Assembly (NCBI GenBank): GCA_900230115.1
Contig: LT907983.1
Coordinates: 3,038,001-3,102,000 of the forward strand
Source: Spirosomataceae bacterium TFI 002
GTDB taxonomy: Bacteria; Bacteroidota; Bacteroidia; Cytophagales; Spirosomataceae
DNA length: 64,000 nt
Reading direction: 5' to 3'
Shown here: piece by piece, positions 6,982 through 16,153 of the stretch
How the letters are laid out: every line of letters begins with the position of its first letter
How positions within the stretch are numbered: the first letter of the stretch is position 1
Notes under the pieces: model-generated
The model's database searches: none
The model's input: the letters and a program-made list of their open reading frames with translations, nothing else
Told to the model about the DNA's origin: nothing
Program-made: the position numbers and the translations under genes

Positions 6982-8847
6982 ATGGCTAATCAAGAATTTC
7001 CAGAATTTGATTGGGACAGAGTCTCAAAAAAAGGAATTGGTTCAGGCTACTCTGCAGCAGAGAAAGTTGAATTAGAAAAAATTTACGAAGAAACTCTTAC
7101 TCAGATTGATGAGAAAGATGTCGTAACTGCTACTGTTGTAGGTGTTACCGAAAGAGAGGTATTGTTAAATATCGGATTTAAGTCTGATGGTATTGTTTCT
7201 AGATCTGAATTTAGAGATTTGCCTAACCTTAAAGCTGGAGATACTGTAGAGGTATTTATCGAGAAGCAAGAAGATGCTCTAGGGCAGCTGATTATCTCTC
7301 GTAAGAAAGCGAGAATCTTAACTGCTTGGAGTAATATTGAAAAAGCTCTTGAGAATGACGAAATATTAAGTGCATTCGTTAAGCGTCGTACTAAAGGTGG
7401 TTTGATCGTTGATATTCACGGAATCGAGGCGTTCTTGCCAGGTTCTCAAATTGATGTGAAGCCAATTCGTGATTTTGACGTGTTCGTCAATAAAGAAATG
7501 GAAGTGAAGGTTGTTAAAATCAACCATACAAATGATAACGTTGTTGTTTCTCACAAAGTGTTGATCGAGAAAGATCTAGAGAAGCAGCGTCAATTGATCC
7601 TTAATAACCTTGAGAAAGGTCAGGTACTTGAAGGTATCGTGAAAAACATTACCAACTTCGGTGTGTTTATCGACCTTGGTGGTGTTGATGGTCTATTACA
7701 TATTACAGATATTTCATGGGGTAGAGTAAATCATCCAAATGAAGTATTGAACTTAGATGATAAGATCAATGTCGTAGTTCTTGACTTCGATGATGATAAG
7801 AAACGTATTTCTCTAGGTATGAAGCAGCTTGAAGCTCATCCTTGGGATTCACTAGCTGAAGGACTTGAGGTTGGTTCACAAGTTGAAGGTAAAATCGTAA
7901 ACATAGCTGATTACGGTGCATTCCTTGAGTTGAAACCAGGTGTTGAAGGTCTTATCCACGTTTCAGAAATGTCTTGGTCTCAGCACTTGAGAAACCCATC
8001 TGACTTCTTACAAATTGGCGATGAAATCAAGGCTGTTGTCTTGACAATGGATCGTGAAGAGCGTAAAATGTCTCTTGGTATCAAGCAAATGACAGAAGAT
8101 CCTTGGAATAAGCAAGACTTGCTTAGCCAGTACGCTGTTGGTACACAACATAAAGGAACTGTTCGTAACCTAACTAACTTTGGATTATTCCTTGAGTTGG
8201 AAGAGGGTATTGATGGATTGGTTCACGTATCAGATCTTTCATGGACTAAGAAAATCAAACATCCATCTGATTTCGTTAAAATCGGAGATGAGTTAGAAGT
8301 ACTTGTACTTGAACTTGATATCGAAAACAGAAGGTTGGCATTGAGCCATAAGCATCTTGAGGAGAATCCTTGGGAAACTTTTGAGTCAGTGTTTGAAGTT
8401 GGTACAACTCACGAATGTACTATCGTTGGTAAAACTGATAAGCAAGCTACACTTGAGTTACCATATGGTATCGAGGGACACGCTGCCTTGAAGCACCTTG
8501 CCAAAGAAGACGGAACATTTGCCGATGTAGGTGATAAAGTTCCTTTCGTAGTTGTTGAGTTTAACAAAGAGGAGAAAAAGATTATTCTTTCTCATACTCG
8601 TACTTGGGAAGCTCCTACTGAAGAAGAAGTAAAAGCTGCTGCTCCTAAGAAAGCTCCAGTGAAAAAGGGTGTTAAAAAGGCACAACAAGCTGAGAAATCT
8701 ACGCTTGGTGACTTAGAAGCTCTTTCTGCTTTGAAGGATCAACTTGAAGAAGCTGCAAAGCCTAAGAAAAAAGCAGCTCCAAAAAAGAAAAAAGAAGTAG
8801 CTGAAGCTCCAGAAGCTGATGCTCCAGAAGCTTCTGAAGAAGCATAA
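6982..8847 (+). CDS. rpsA: 30S ribosomal protein S1
   Basis: 621 aa with six S1 RNA-binding repeats. The first two are divergent and ribosome-anchoring (about residues 42-110 and 125-195). Repeats three to five are clear, each with a signature such as NFGVFIDLGGVDGLLHITDISW, DYGAFLEL or NFGLFLEL; the sixth is degenerate. A Lys/Ala/Glu-rich tail of about 70 residues (KKAAPKKKKEV and similar) ends the protein. S1 unwinds and loads mRNA onto the 30S subunit, which matters in Bacteroidota where Shine-Dalgarno pairing is weak. It has its own promoter (6857-6887) and a strong terminator (8852-8890), so it appears monocistronic. Confidence 0.97.
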   Translation: MANQEFPEFDWDRVSKKGIGSGYSAAEKVELEKIYEETLTQIDEKDVVTATVVGVTEREVLLNIGFKSDGIVSRSEFRDLPNLKAGDTVEVFIEKQEDALGQLIISRKKARILTAWSNIEKALENDEILSAFVKRRTKGGLIVDIHGIEAFLPGSQIDVKPIRDFDVFVNKEMEVKVVKINHTNDNVVVSHKVLIEKDLEKQRQLILNNLEKGQVLEGIVKNITNFGVFIDLGGVDGLLHITDISWGRVNHPNEVLNLDDKINVVVLDFDDDKKRISLGMKQLEAHPWDSLAEGLEVGSQVEGKIVNIADYGAFLELKPGVEGLIHVSEMSWSQHLRNPSDFLQIGDEIKAVVLTMDREERKMSLGIKQMTEDPWNKQDLLSQYAVGTQHKGTVRNLTNFGLFLELEEGIDGLVHVSDLSWTKKIKHPSDFVKIGDELEVLVLELDIENRRLALSHKHLEENPWETFESVFEVGTTHECTIVGKTDKQATLELPYGIEGHAALKHLAKEDGTFADVGDKVPFVVVEFNKEEKKIILSHTRTWEAPTEEEVKAAAPKKAPVKKGVKKAQQAEKSTLGDLEALSALKDQLEEAAKPKKKAAPKKKKEVAEAPEADAPEASEEA

Positions 8848-8851
8848 ATTA

Positions 8852-8890
8852 TTGAGCCTTTCGTTTTATTTTACGAAAGGCTCAATTTTT
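8852..8890 (+). terminator. intrinsic terminator of rpsA
   Basis: A perfect 13-bp stem (TTGAGCCTTTCGT at 8852-8864 with ACGAAAGGCTCAA at 8873-8885), an 8-base loop, then five T. Confidence 0.92.
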
Positions 8891-8900
8891 CTCTTTTAGT

Positions 8901-8931
8901 TTTGGCTTTTGGCATTGCAATTGTAGCTTTG
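8901..8931 (+). promoter_or_regulatory. promoter of tRNA-Cys
   Basis: TTTG (8901-8904), 19 bases, then TAGCTTTG (8924-8931), an exact match to the Bacteroidota sigma-A consensus. The predicted start near 8938 is 17 bases before the tRNA. Confidence 0.75.
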
Positions 8932-8954
8932 TAGCCAAGACAAAAGATTAACAA

Positions 8955-9025
8955 GGTCTCGTGGCCGAGTGGCTAGGCAGAGCTCTGCAAAAGCTTGTAC
9001 AGCGGTTCGAATCCGCTCGAGACCT
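8955..9025 (+). tRNA. tRNA-Cys (GCA)
   Basis: A 71-nt cloverleaf. The acceptor GGTCTCG pairs with CGAGACC (9018-9024); T8 is present; the anticodon stem GAGCT/AGCTT encloses loop CTGCAAA with anticodon GCA at 8987-8989; the T loop reads TTCGAAT. The discriminator base is T, the known cysteine identity element. The 3' CCA is not encoded. Confidence 0.95.
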
Positions 9026-9214
9026 CAAGGAATATACGTTGTTTGTTTATGCGTGTACTTTTGAAGTTCTAATTTTAATACCATTTGAGAATTGGGCACA
9101 TTTGCAAGTTCTTGAATGGTATTTTTGCTTTAAAACATTGATAGTTAATAGTTTAGCTCTTTATTTTTATTGATTCTAAATAAAATTGAACTATCAAAAA
9201 AATCAAATAACTTT

Positions 9215-9246
9215 TTTGGATAGCACCCTTTCCGTGCCTAGATTTG
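9215..9246 (+). promoter_or_regulatory. promoter of the act-cox operon
   Basis: TTTG (9215-9218), 20 bases, TAGATTTG (9239-9246). The start would be near 9253, 26 bases before the actA ATG at 9279. This supports that ATG over an in-frame TTG further upstream, which would overlap the promoter. Confidence 0.65.
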
Positions 9247-9278
9247 CACTCGGAAAAAAAACCGTTGATCATATTGAT

Positions 9279-10496
9279 ATGAAGAGTACGATTTATAAAT
9301 TATTTTTTCTTCTAGCCTTAACCGTATTACCTTTTTTAGGTGTTGCTCAGGATGCAGCAGATACTGCTGCAGGTGAGAAGCTGTTCAAGAATAACTGTGC
9401 ACAATGTCATGCTTATGGCGAATCAGTTGTAGTAGGGCCTGGTCTCAAAGGGATCAATGAAAGAAGAGACTTTGACTGGTTGAAAGAATGGATTCATAAT
9501 CCAGCTGCTGTTATTGCCAGTGGAGATAAGTATGCCAATGAGTTGTATGAGAAATACAACAAAACTCAAATGACTGGCTTCCCAGGCTTTAGTGATGACG
9601 ACATTAAAGGTCTTTTGGCTTACATCGATGAAGCAAACGCTGCTGATGCTGCCGCTGCTGCTGCGGCTCCCGCTGCTGTTGCTGGTGGGTCTAATGCTGG
9701 TGGATCGGGTGGAGGTCAATTCTTTAACATTGTCCTAATTTCACTTTTGGTAATTATGGCATTGGTGTTAGTAGCACTCTTAGGAGTTTTAAGTCTATTG
9801 ACAAAAATTGCTGGTGTTGATACTGGTGATGCAGATGGTGAGTCTGGCTCTTTTGTAGATACTTTCAAGAGTAACATCCAAAATGTTTTCAAAAACAAGA
9901 CTGTAATAACGGCAGTAGTCGTACTGTTTGCACTCTTGGGAGCAAAAGCTACATTTGATGGCTTATATAGTATTGGTGTTCATCAAGGATATGCACCTAC
10001 TCAGCCAATTGCTTTTTCTCACAAGCTTCATGCTGGTGATATGGAAATTGATTGTTCTTACTGCCACACTGGTGTTTATAAAGGGAAGCAGGCAGGTATT
10101 CCTTCTTCTAACATTTGTATGAACTGTCATAACGAGATTAAAAGAGAATCTCCTGAGATTCAGAAAATATACACTGCAGCATTGAATGATCAGCCAGTGG
10201 AATGGGTAAGAGTTCATAATTTACCTGACTTGGCATACTTTAATCACTCTCAGCATACTAATGTTGCTGGTTTAGATTGTGATAATTGTCATGGTGAAAT
10301 AAATACAATGGAAGTTGTGCAGCAACGTAAGTCACTTACAATGGGTTGGTGTATTGATTGCCATAGAAAAACAGAAGTAAACGGTAAGGATAATGCTTAC
10401 TACGATGGTCTATTGGAAGCTCATAATGCAACATATTCGCATTCAATGAAAGTGGAGGATATTGGCGGTCTGGAATGTGCAAAGTGCCATTATTAA
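9279..10496 (+). CDS. actA: ActA, multiheme cytochrome c of alternative complex III (six heme sites)
   Basis: 405 aa. A signal peptide (1-23) is followed by a monoheme cytochrome c domain (CAQCH at 40-44), an Ala/Gly-rich linker, and two membrane segments (about 147-173 and 205-225). The C-terminal domain has five more CxxCH motifs (CSYCH, CMNCH, CDNCH, CIDCH, CAKCH). Alternative complex III oxidises menaquinol and passes electrons to cytochrome c or directly to the oxidase. Here a monoheme domain is fused to the pentaheme ActA module. It is the first gene of actABCDEF-coxBA, and the promoter lies just upstream. The family is certain; the path of electrons through the extra heme is inferred. 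Confidence 0.93.
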   Translation: MKSTIYKLFFLLALTVLPFLGVAQDAADTAAGEKLFKNNCAQCHAYGESVVVGPGLKGINERRDFDWLKEWIHNPAAVIASGDKYANELYEKYNKTQMTGFPGFSDDDIKGLLAYIDEANAADAAAAAAAPAAVAGGSNAGGSGGGQFFNIVLISLLVIMALVLVALLGVLSLLTKIAGVDTGDADGESGSFVDTFKSNIQNVFKNKTVITAVVVLFALLGAKATFDGLYSIGVHQGYAPTQPIAFSHKLHAGDMEIDCSYCHTGVYKGKQAGIPSSNICMNCHNEIKRESPEIQKIYTAALNDQPVEWVRVHNLPDLAYFNHSQHTNVAGLDCDNCHGEINTMEVVQQRKSLTMGWCIDCHRKTEVNGKDNAYYDGLLEAHNATYSHSMKVEDIGGLECAKCHY

Positions 10497-10541
10497 TTTT
10501 TTCATAACTAGAAAGAGAAAGAAGTTAGATATAAATCGCTC

Positions 10542-13500
10542 ATGAAGAATACTACAAAAAGGTATTGGAAAGGCATAGAAGATTATAAGAACGATATTTC
10601 AGTAGTTAAAAATGCTGAGAAAGAGTTTAATCTAGAAGAACTTGAAGGTGGGACACACCGTAGAGATTTTCTTAAAATGCTTGGATTTGGTGTTGCTGCT
10701 GTTTCTTTGGCAGCTTGTGATGCTCCAGTTAGAAAAACTATCCCATACCTAAATAAGCCTGAAGATGTAGAGCCAGGTATTCCAAATTTTTACGCAACAA
10801 CTTACGTAGACAAAGGAGAGGCTCAAAGTGTTTTAGTTAAAACTAGAGAGGGTAGACCTATCAAAATTGAAGGAAATCCTCTTTCTAAGATTACAAACGG
10901 TAAGGCTAGTGCGAGAGCTCAGGCTTCTGTATTGTCTCTTTATGATATTGAAAAACTTCAAGGGCCTTCAAAAGGTGGGAAGGATATATCTTGGGAAGAT
11001 TTAGATAAGGAAGTTAAAACTGCCCTTTCATCAGCTTCTAATATAAGTGTTGTTTCTAATTCAGTTATTTCTCCTTCAACTAAAGCTTTGATTGGAGATT
11101 TTGCATCTAAATATGCTTCTGTAAAGCATATCTCATATGATGTGAATTCTATCTCTGGATTGATTGAAGCAAACAAAGAGAACTTTGGAACTGCAGGAGC
11201 TCCTACTTATCACTTTGACAAAGCCAACGTAATTGTAGGTTTCAATTGTGACTTTTTAGGAACTTGGCTATCTCCAGTTGAATATGCTGCTCAATGGGCA
11301 GAAGGAAGAAGGTTGTCAAGTGCAGAAAAGGGTGGTAAGAAGACCATGTCTCGTCATTATCAAATGGAGACAGGGTTGACAATTACTGGAGCTGCTGCTG
11401 ATTACAGAGATATGATAAAGCCTTCACAAGAAGGAGCAGCTGTCTTAGCTTTGTATAATCAAATAGCTGCTGCATCTGGTGTTGCAGGTCTATCAACTTC
11501 AAGTTTCAAATCTGAGAATTTAGATAAATGTGCGAAAGATCTTTTAGCAGCTAAAGGACAATCAATTGTAGTTTCGGGGTCTAATGATAAGAATATACAG
11601 TTAGTTGTAAATGCTATAAATAATCTGCTTGGCAATTACGGAAATACAATAAGTTTCAGTACGCTTAATAATTCTCGTCAAGGAATTGATTCTGATATGG
11701 ATCAGTTTATTGCTGATTTGAAGAGTGGAGCTACCGATGCCGTAATTTTCTTAAATTCCAATCCGGTTTATGATCATGCAAAAGGTGGTGAAATTGCAGC
11801 CGCAATAGCGAAAGCAAAGTTGACGATTTCTGTTGCTGATCGAGCTGATGAAACTGCAACTCTATGTAAGTATATTGCTCCAGCTCCTCATTACTTAGAG
11901 TCTTGGGGTGATGCAGAACTTAAAACGGGGTCATATTCACTTCAGCAGCCAACTATTTCCTTAATTTTTAATACAAGACAATACCAAGATAGTTTAATGA
12001 CTTGGGCTGGTATTTCAGGAAATTATCACCAGTATTTAAAGTCTTATTGGACAAATAATATATTAACTAACTCTGGCACTAGTTGGGTTAAGGCACTTCA
12101 TGATGGGGTGTTTGTTAGTGGTGCCACTAGTGGAATTGCTAAGGCAAGTCCAACTTTTGAAGTTAGTCAAGCAGGTTCTGCTTTAGCTCAAATGGCCTCT
12201 AAAGTTTCTGGCCTTGAGGTGTCTGTTTTTGAAAATGTATCAGTAGGTACTGGATCTCAAGCAAATAACCCATGGTTGCAAGAGCTTCCAGATCCAATTT
12301 CTAAAGTAACATGGGAAAATACATTAGCTCTTTCCCAAAAAACTGCAAATGAACTTGGCGTGGATCAAGGAGATTGGGCCAAGTTAACTGTAGGTGCTTA
12401 TTCAATTGAATTGCCAGTACTTATTCAGCCAGGTCAAGCTCATGGAGCTGTATCTGTAGCGATGGGTTATGGTAGAACTAATGCAGGAAAAAGTGGAAAT
12501 GTTGGACAAAATGCCTTTCCTTTCCTTTCGTTTAAAGGAGCTGCTACTTTAGAAAAAACTAAATCGAATTATACGCTGGCTCAAACACAAACTCACGAAA
12601 CTGTAATGGGTCGTGCAGCAGTTGTACAGGAGTCTGTTCTTAGCGAATATGTAAAGAACCCAAAGGCTGGTCGCTTTGAGCCACATGTTGAAACTTTTGA
12701 AGGTTTGAAAAAGCCATATCAAGTTTCTCTATGGAATGGTCACGAAAAGAAGAATCACAGCTGGGGAATGGTTATAGACTTGAACACTTGTACTGGATGT
12801 GCAGCGTGTTTAGTTGCTTGTCAGTCTGAGAACAACGTTTCTGTAGTAGGAAAACAAGAGGTAGTTCGTGCAAGAGAAATGCATTGGTTACGTCTCGATA
12901 GATATTACAGCACAGATGCAGATACTGAATATCAAATAAATCCAGCTCACCTAAGTGATATGGAAATAGCTTCGGAAAATCCTGAGGTTGTTATTCAGCC
13001 AATGATGTGTCAGCATTGTTCAAATGCACCCTGTGAAACTGTTTGTCCAGTTTTGGCAACAACTCACAGTTCAGAAGGTTTGAATCAAATGACTTATAAT
13101 AGATGTGTAGGTACAAGATATTGTGCAAACAACTGTCCTTATAAAGTTCGTCGATTCAACTGGTTCAAATATTACGAAAATGAGGATTTCGACTACCACA
13201 TGAATAATGAGTTGGGTCGAATGGTATTGAATCCAGATGTAACTGTAAGATCTCGTGGAGTTATTGAGAAATGCTCTATGTGTGTTCAAAGAATTCAATC
13301 AGGTAAACTTGCAGCAAAGAAGGAAAGACGTCGTCCAGAAGATGGAGAGATCGTTACGGCTTGTGCTCAAACTTGTCCTACTGGAGCCATTACATTTGGT
13401 GATATGCTTGATCCTAAGTCTAAGGTTTCGCAATTGCTAGAAAATGAGAAAGAGGGAAGAGCTTTCCATGTTCTTGAAGAATTGAACGTAAGACCACAAG

Positions 13501-13580
13501 TGAGTTATTTGACAAAAATTAGAAACAAAGATAAAGCAGTAGCTGCGAAACCAGCTCATGCTGAAGAACATCATAGTTAA
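10542..13580 (+). CDS. actB: ActB, molybdopterin-like/iron-sulfur subunit of alternative complex III
   Basis: 1012 aa. A Tat-like segment with RRDFLK (40-45) leads to a lipobox LAAC, so C59 may be lipid-anchored in the periplasmic leaflet. The first 650 residues follow the fold of molybdopterin oxidoreductases; in known ActB proteins this part has no cofactor. The last 300 residues are a ferredoxin-like part with four cysteine clusters: CTGCAACLVAC, CQHCSNAPCETVCP, CVGTRYCANNCP, and CSMC with CAQTCP, suited to three or four FeS centres. These link quinol oxidation in ActC to the ActA hemes. Spacing to actA is 45 bases and to actC 29 bases. Confidence 0.94.
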   Translation: MKNTTKRYWKGIEDYKNDISVVKNAEKEFNLEELEGGTHRRDFLKMLGFGVAAVSLAACDAPVRKTIPYLNKPEDVEPGIPNFYATTYVDKGEAQSVLVKTREGRPIKIEGNPLSKITNGKASARAQASVLSLYDIEKLQGPSKGGKDISWEDLDKEVKTALSSASNISVVSNSVISPSTKALIGDFASKYASVKHISYDVNSISGLIEANKENFGTAGAPTYHFDKANVIVGFNCDFLGTWLSPVEYAAQWAEGRRLSSAEKGGKKTMSRHYQMETGLTITGAAADYRDMIKPSQEGAAVLALYNQIAAASGVAGLSTSSFKSENLDKCAKDLLAAKGQSIVVSGSNDKNIQLVVNAINNLLGNYGNTISFSTLNNSRQGIDSDMDQFIADLKSGATDAVIFLNSNPVYDHAKGGEIAAAIAKAKLTISVADRADETATLCKYIAPAPHYLESWGDAELKTGSYSLQQPTISLIFNTRQYQDSLMTWAGISGNYHQYLKSYWTNNILTNSGTSWVKALHDGVFVSGATSGIAKASPTFEVSQAGSALAQMASKVSGLEVSVFENVSVGTGSQANNPWLQELPDPISKVTWENTLALSQKTANELGVDQGDWAKLTVGAYSIELPVLIQPGQAHGAVSVAMGYGRTNAGKSGNVGQNAFPFLSFKGAATLEKTKSNYTLAQTQTHETVMGRAAVVQESVLSEYVKNPKAGRFEPHVETFEGLKKPYQVSLWNGHEKKNHSWGMVIDLNTCTGCAACLVACQSENNVSVVGKQEVVRAREMHWLRLDRYYSTDADTEYQINPAHLSDMEIASENPEVVIQPMMCQHCSNAPCETVCPVLATTHSSEGLNQMTYNRCVGTRYCANNCPYKVRRFNWFKYYENEDFDYHMNNELGRMVLNPDVTVRSRGVIEKCSMCVQRIQSGKLAAKKERRRPEDGEIVTACAQTCPTGAITFGDMLDPKSKVSQLLENEKEGRAFHVLEELNVRPQVSYLTKIRNKDKAVAAKPAHAEEHHS

Positions 13581-13609
13581 TAATATTAACCTATTAGGGT
13601 ATATAAATT

Positions 13610-14968
13610 ATGCAAGTAGTAGCACCTATAAGAGAAAAATTAATAACCGGAGGTAAAACTTACCACGATGTTACTGAGGACATTTGCCGTCAGGTGGAAG
13701 GTCCAGTAACGAAAGAGTGGAAGATAGCCTTTACAGCTGCTTTAGTAGCTTTGACCTTTGGTGGTTACTGGGTAGGACGTACCTGGTGGGATGGTCTAGG
13801 AGTCTGGGGATTGAATAAGACAGTAGGCTGGGCATGGGATATCACAAACTTCGTATGGTGGGTTGGTATCGGTCATGCAGGAACGCTTATTTCGGCAATT
13901 CTTTTGTTATTTAGACAGAAATGGAGAACCTCCGTAAACAGAGCTGCAGAGGCCATGACAATCTTTGCTGTACTTTGTGCAGGTTCTTATATCTTTTTTC
14001 ACATGGGTAGACCATGGTTAGCGTATTGGGCACTTCCATTACCTAACACATTTGGTTCGCTATGGGTGAACTTTAACTCTCCATTAGTTTGGGACGTTTT
14101 TGCGATCTCTACCTATTTGTCAGTTTCAGTGTTGTTTTGGTACATTGGTTTAGTACCCGATTTAGCGACAATCAGAGATAGAGCTAGTGGTATTCGTAAA
14201 ACGATTTATGGTGCACTATCTTTAGGATGGACAGGAGGTTCGAGGTCATGGGCTAGATATGAAGATGTATCTTTAATTTTAGCAGGTCTGTCTACTCCAC
14301 TTGTACTCTCTGTACACACGATAGTATCCTTTGACTTTGCTACATCTGTGATACCCGGTTGGCACACGACTATATTTCCTCCTTACTTCGTTGCAGGAGC
14401 GATTTTCTCAGGTTTTGCAATGGTTCAAAACCTAATGCTCATTATTAGAGTAGTTTTCAAGATGGAAGACTATATCTCTATAGAGCATATTTCATTAATG
14501 AATAAGATTATCACCGTTACTGGTTCTATAGTAGGTGTGGCCTATATAACAGAATTCTTTATTGCTGCTTACTCTGGAGTACAGTATGAAAGTTATGCAT
14601 TTATCAATAGAGCTACTGGCCCGTTATGGTGGTCTTATGCAATGATGATGACATGTAATGTGCTTTCTCCTCAAGTTTTCTGGATTAAGAGTGTGAGAGA
14701 AAGTATTGTTTGGTCTTTCGTTATCGCTGTAGTTGTTAACATTGGAATGTGGTTTGAGCGTTTTGTAATTATTGTTACTTCACTACACAGAGATTACTTA
14801 CCATCAAGCTGGACTTATTTTACCCCGCGTATGGGAGATATCGGTGACTACATTTTTACTTTCGGTCTGTTCTTTACGCTATTCTTATTATTCGCTAAAT
14901 TCTTGCCTGTTATTAACATGGCAGAAGTAAAAGCTATTTTGAAATCATCTGGAGAAGAAAAGAAATAA
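13610..14968 (+). CDS. actC: ActC, NrfD-like quinol-binding membrane subunit of alternative complex III
   Basis: 452 aa with about ten membrane helices, typical of the NrfD/PsrC family. The N-terminal stretch of about 45 residues is soluble, then regular hydrophobic segments run to the C-terminus. Conserved-looking features include HAGTLISAILLL in an early helix and the HTIVSFDF and PGWHTTIFPPYFVAGA segments of the core. In the family this subunit carries the menaquinol site and a likely proton path. actD starts 4 bases after its stop, so translation is probably coupled. actF (16154) is a paralogue of the same fold. Confidence 0.93.
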   Translation: MQVVAPIREKLITGGKTYHDVTEDICRQVEGPVTKEWKIAFTAALVALTFGGYWVGRTWWDGLGVWGLNKTVGWAWDITNFVWWVGIGHAGTLISAILLLFRQKWRTSVNRAAEAMTIFAVLCAGSYIFFHMGRPWLAYWALPLPNTFGSLWVNFNSPLVWDVFAISTYLSVSVLFWYIGLVPDLATIRDRASGIRKTIYGALSLGWTGGSRSWARYEDVSLILAGLSTPLVLSVHTIVSFDFATSVIPGWHTTIFPPYFVAGAIFSGFAMVQNLMLIIRVVFKMEDYISIEHISLMNKIITVTGSIVGVAYITEFFIAAYSGVQYESYAFINRATGPLWWSYAMMMTCNVLSPQVFWIKSVRESIVWSFVIAVVVNIGMWFERFVIIVTSLHRDYLPSSWTYFTPRMGDIGDYIFTFGLFFTLFLLFAKFLPVINMAEVKAILKSSGEEKK

Positions 14969-14972
14969 TTCT

Positions 14973-15494
14973 ATGTCTGCTAAGAAATATATACTAGGAG
15001 TTTTTGACGACGAAGAGGTTGCGTTGAATGCTGTTGCCTCTGTAAGAGGAGCTGGAGTGAATATTCATGAGGTTTATTCTCCTTTCCCAATACACGGTTT
15101 GGACCAAGCTTTAGGTTATGCAAGAGCTCGAATGGGTGTACCTGCGTTTTTGTTTGGTATTACAGGAACAACTTTGGCTTTTTTACTTACTTTTTGGACA
15201 ATGGGATATGATTGGCCAATGAACATTGGAGGGAAAAACTTTATACCGTTCCCAACGAATATTCCTATCGTTTTTGAATTAACAGTTTTGTTGGCTTCTT
15301 ATGGTATGTCATTTACCTTCTTTTTTATGGAAGATTTGGGACCTACTAAAAAGCCAGTAATTTTTGATTTAAGAATTACGGACGATAAGATTGTAATGGC
15401 TATTGATTTGTCAAAAAATGACAATGATGGGGATAAGATTGGTGATGTATTGAAAAATAGTGGAGCCAGCGAAGTTAATTTTAAAGAGATTTGA
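14973..15494 (+). CDS. actD: ActD, DUF3341 subunit of alternative complex III
   Basis: 173 aa. The N-terminus has an alpha/beta feel (YILGVFDDEEVALNAVASVR) followed by HGLDQALG, and two membrane helices in the middle (about residues 58-80 and 96-118). This is the standard DUF3341 layout. ActD is a small structural subunit without cofactors that packs beside ActC. Its place between actC and actE is the conserved order. Confidence 0.92.
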   Translation: MSAKKYILGVFDDEEVALNAVASVRGAGVNIHEVYSPFPIHGLDQALGYARARMGVPAFLFGITGTTLAFLLTFWTMGYDWPMNIGGKNFIPFPTNIPIVFELTVLLASYGMSFTFFFMEDLGPTKKPVIFDLRITDDKIVMAIDLSKNDNDGDKIGDVLKNSGASEVNFKEI

Positions 15495-15505
15495 TCAAAA
15501 AATAG

Positions 15506-16117
15506 ATGATGACTACTAAGAAAATAGTATTAAATATCTCAATTGCTCTTTTTGTTGTTGTGTCTTTGGTTGCTTGCAACGATCCAAATAGTACTGGATG
15601 GGAGTTTGCACCTAATATGTACAATTCAAGGGCATATGAGTCTCAGACTCAGTGGAGAGAGAATCCAGTTAATCCAAATGGAATGAACATGCGTCTTCCA
15701 GTTGAAGGAACCGTTTCAAGAAGAATGTATAATACTACATTTCTTCAAGATGATAGTACGGTAATTGAGGATTTGATGATTTACGATATTCCTAAAGATA
15801 GCTTGGCTATGGCGGGTAGATTATTAAAGAACCCAATTCCTTGGTCAGAAAAAGTAGAAGAGGAAGGGAAAGTTTTATACCAGAAAAACTGTCAACATTG
15901 TCATGGTGCTAAAGGAGCAGGTGACGGTAAAGTTGGAATGGTTTATAAAGGTGTTCCTAATTATTCATCTGATGCATACAAGGATATTCCTGGCGGACAT
16001 ATTTATCAGGTAATTACTCATGGTAAAGGTCGTATGTGGCCGCATGCATCTCAGGTATTACCTGAAGAAAGGTGGAAAATTGTTCACTACGTTCAACGAT
16101 TACAGTTGGGATCATAA
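15506..16117 (+). CDS. actE: ActE, monoheme cytochrome c lipoprotein of alternative complex III
   Basis: 203 aa. A lipoprotein signal ends in LVAC (cysteine near residue 24). After a long segment that probably wraps the complex comes a class I cytochrome c domain with one heme site, CQHCH, and a distal methionine likely in GRMWPHASQ. ActE sits beside the ActA hemes and can hand electrons to the oxidase. A second ATG lies one codon downstream of the chosen start. Spacing to actD is 11 bases. Confidence 0.92.
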   Translation: MMTTKKIVLNISIALFVVVSLVACNDPNSTGWEFAPNMYNSRAYESQTQWRENPVNPNGMNMRLPVEGTVSRRMYNTTFLQDDSTVIEDLMIYDIPKDSLAMAGRLLKNPIPWSEKVEEEGKVLYQKNCQHCHGAKGAGDGKVGMVYKGVPNYSSDAYKDIPGGHIYQVITHGKGRMWPHASQVLPEERWKIVHYVQRLQLGS

Positions 16118-16153
16118 TATTTATACTCTTTTTAAGAAATAAAGAAACAAGAA

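Noticed and set aside
8961-9173. Short open frame over the tRNA-Cys gene
   Set aside because: It starts inside the tRNA and shows no domain or signal; the cloverleaf explains the sequence.
9186-9278. N-terminal extension of actA from an upstream TTG
   Set aside because: It would run through the promoter at 9215-9246 and place the signal peptide in the middle of the protein.
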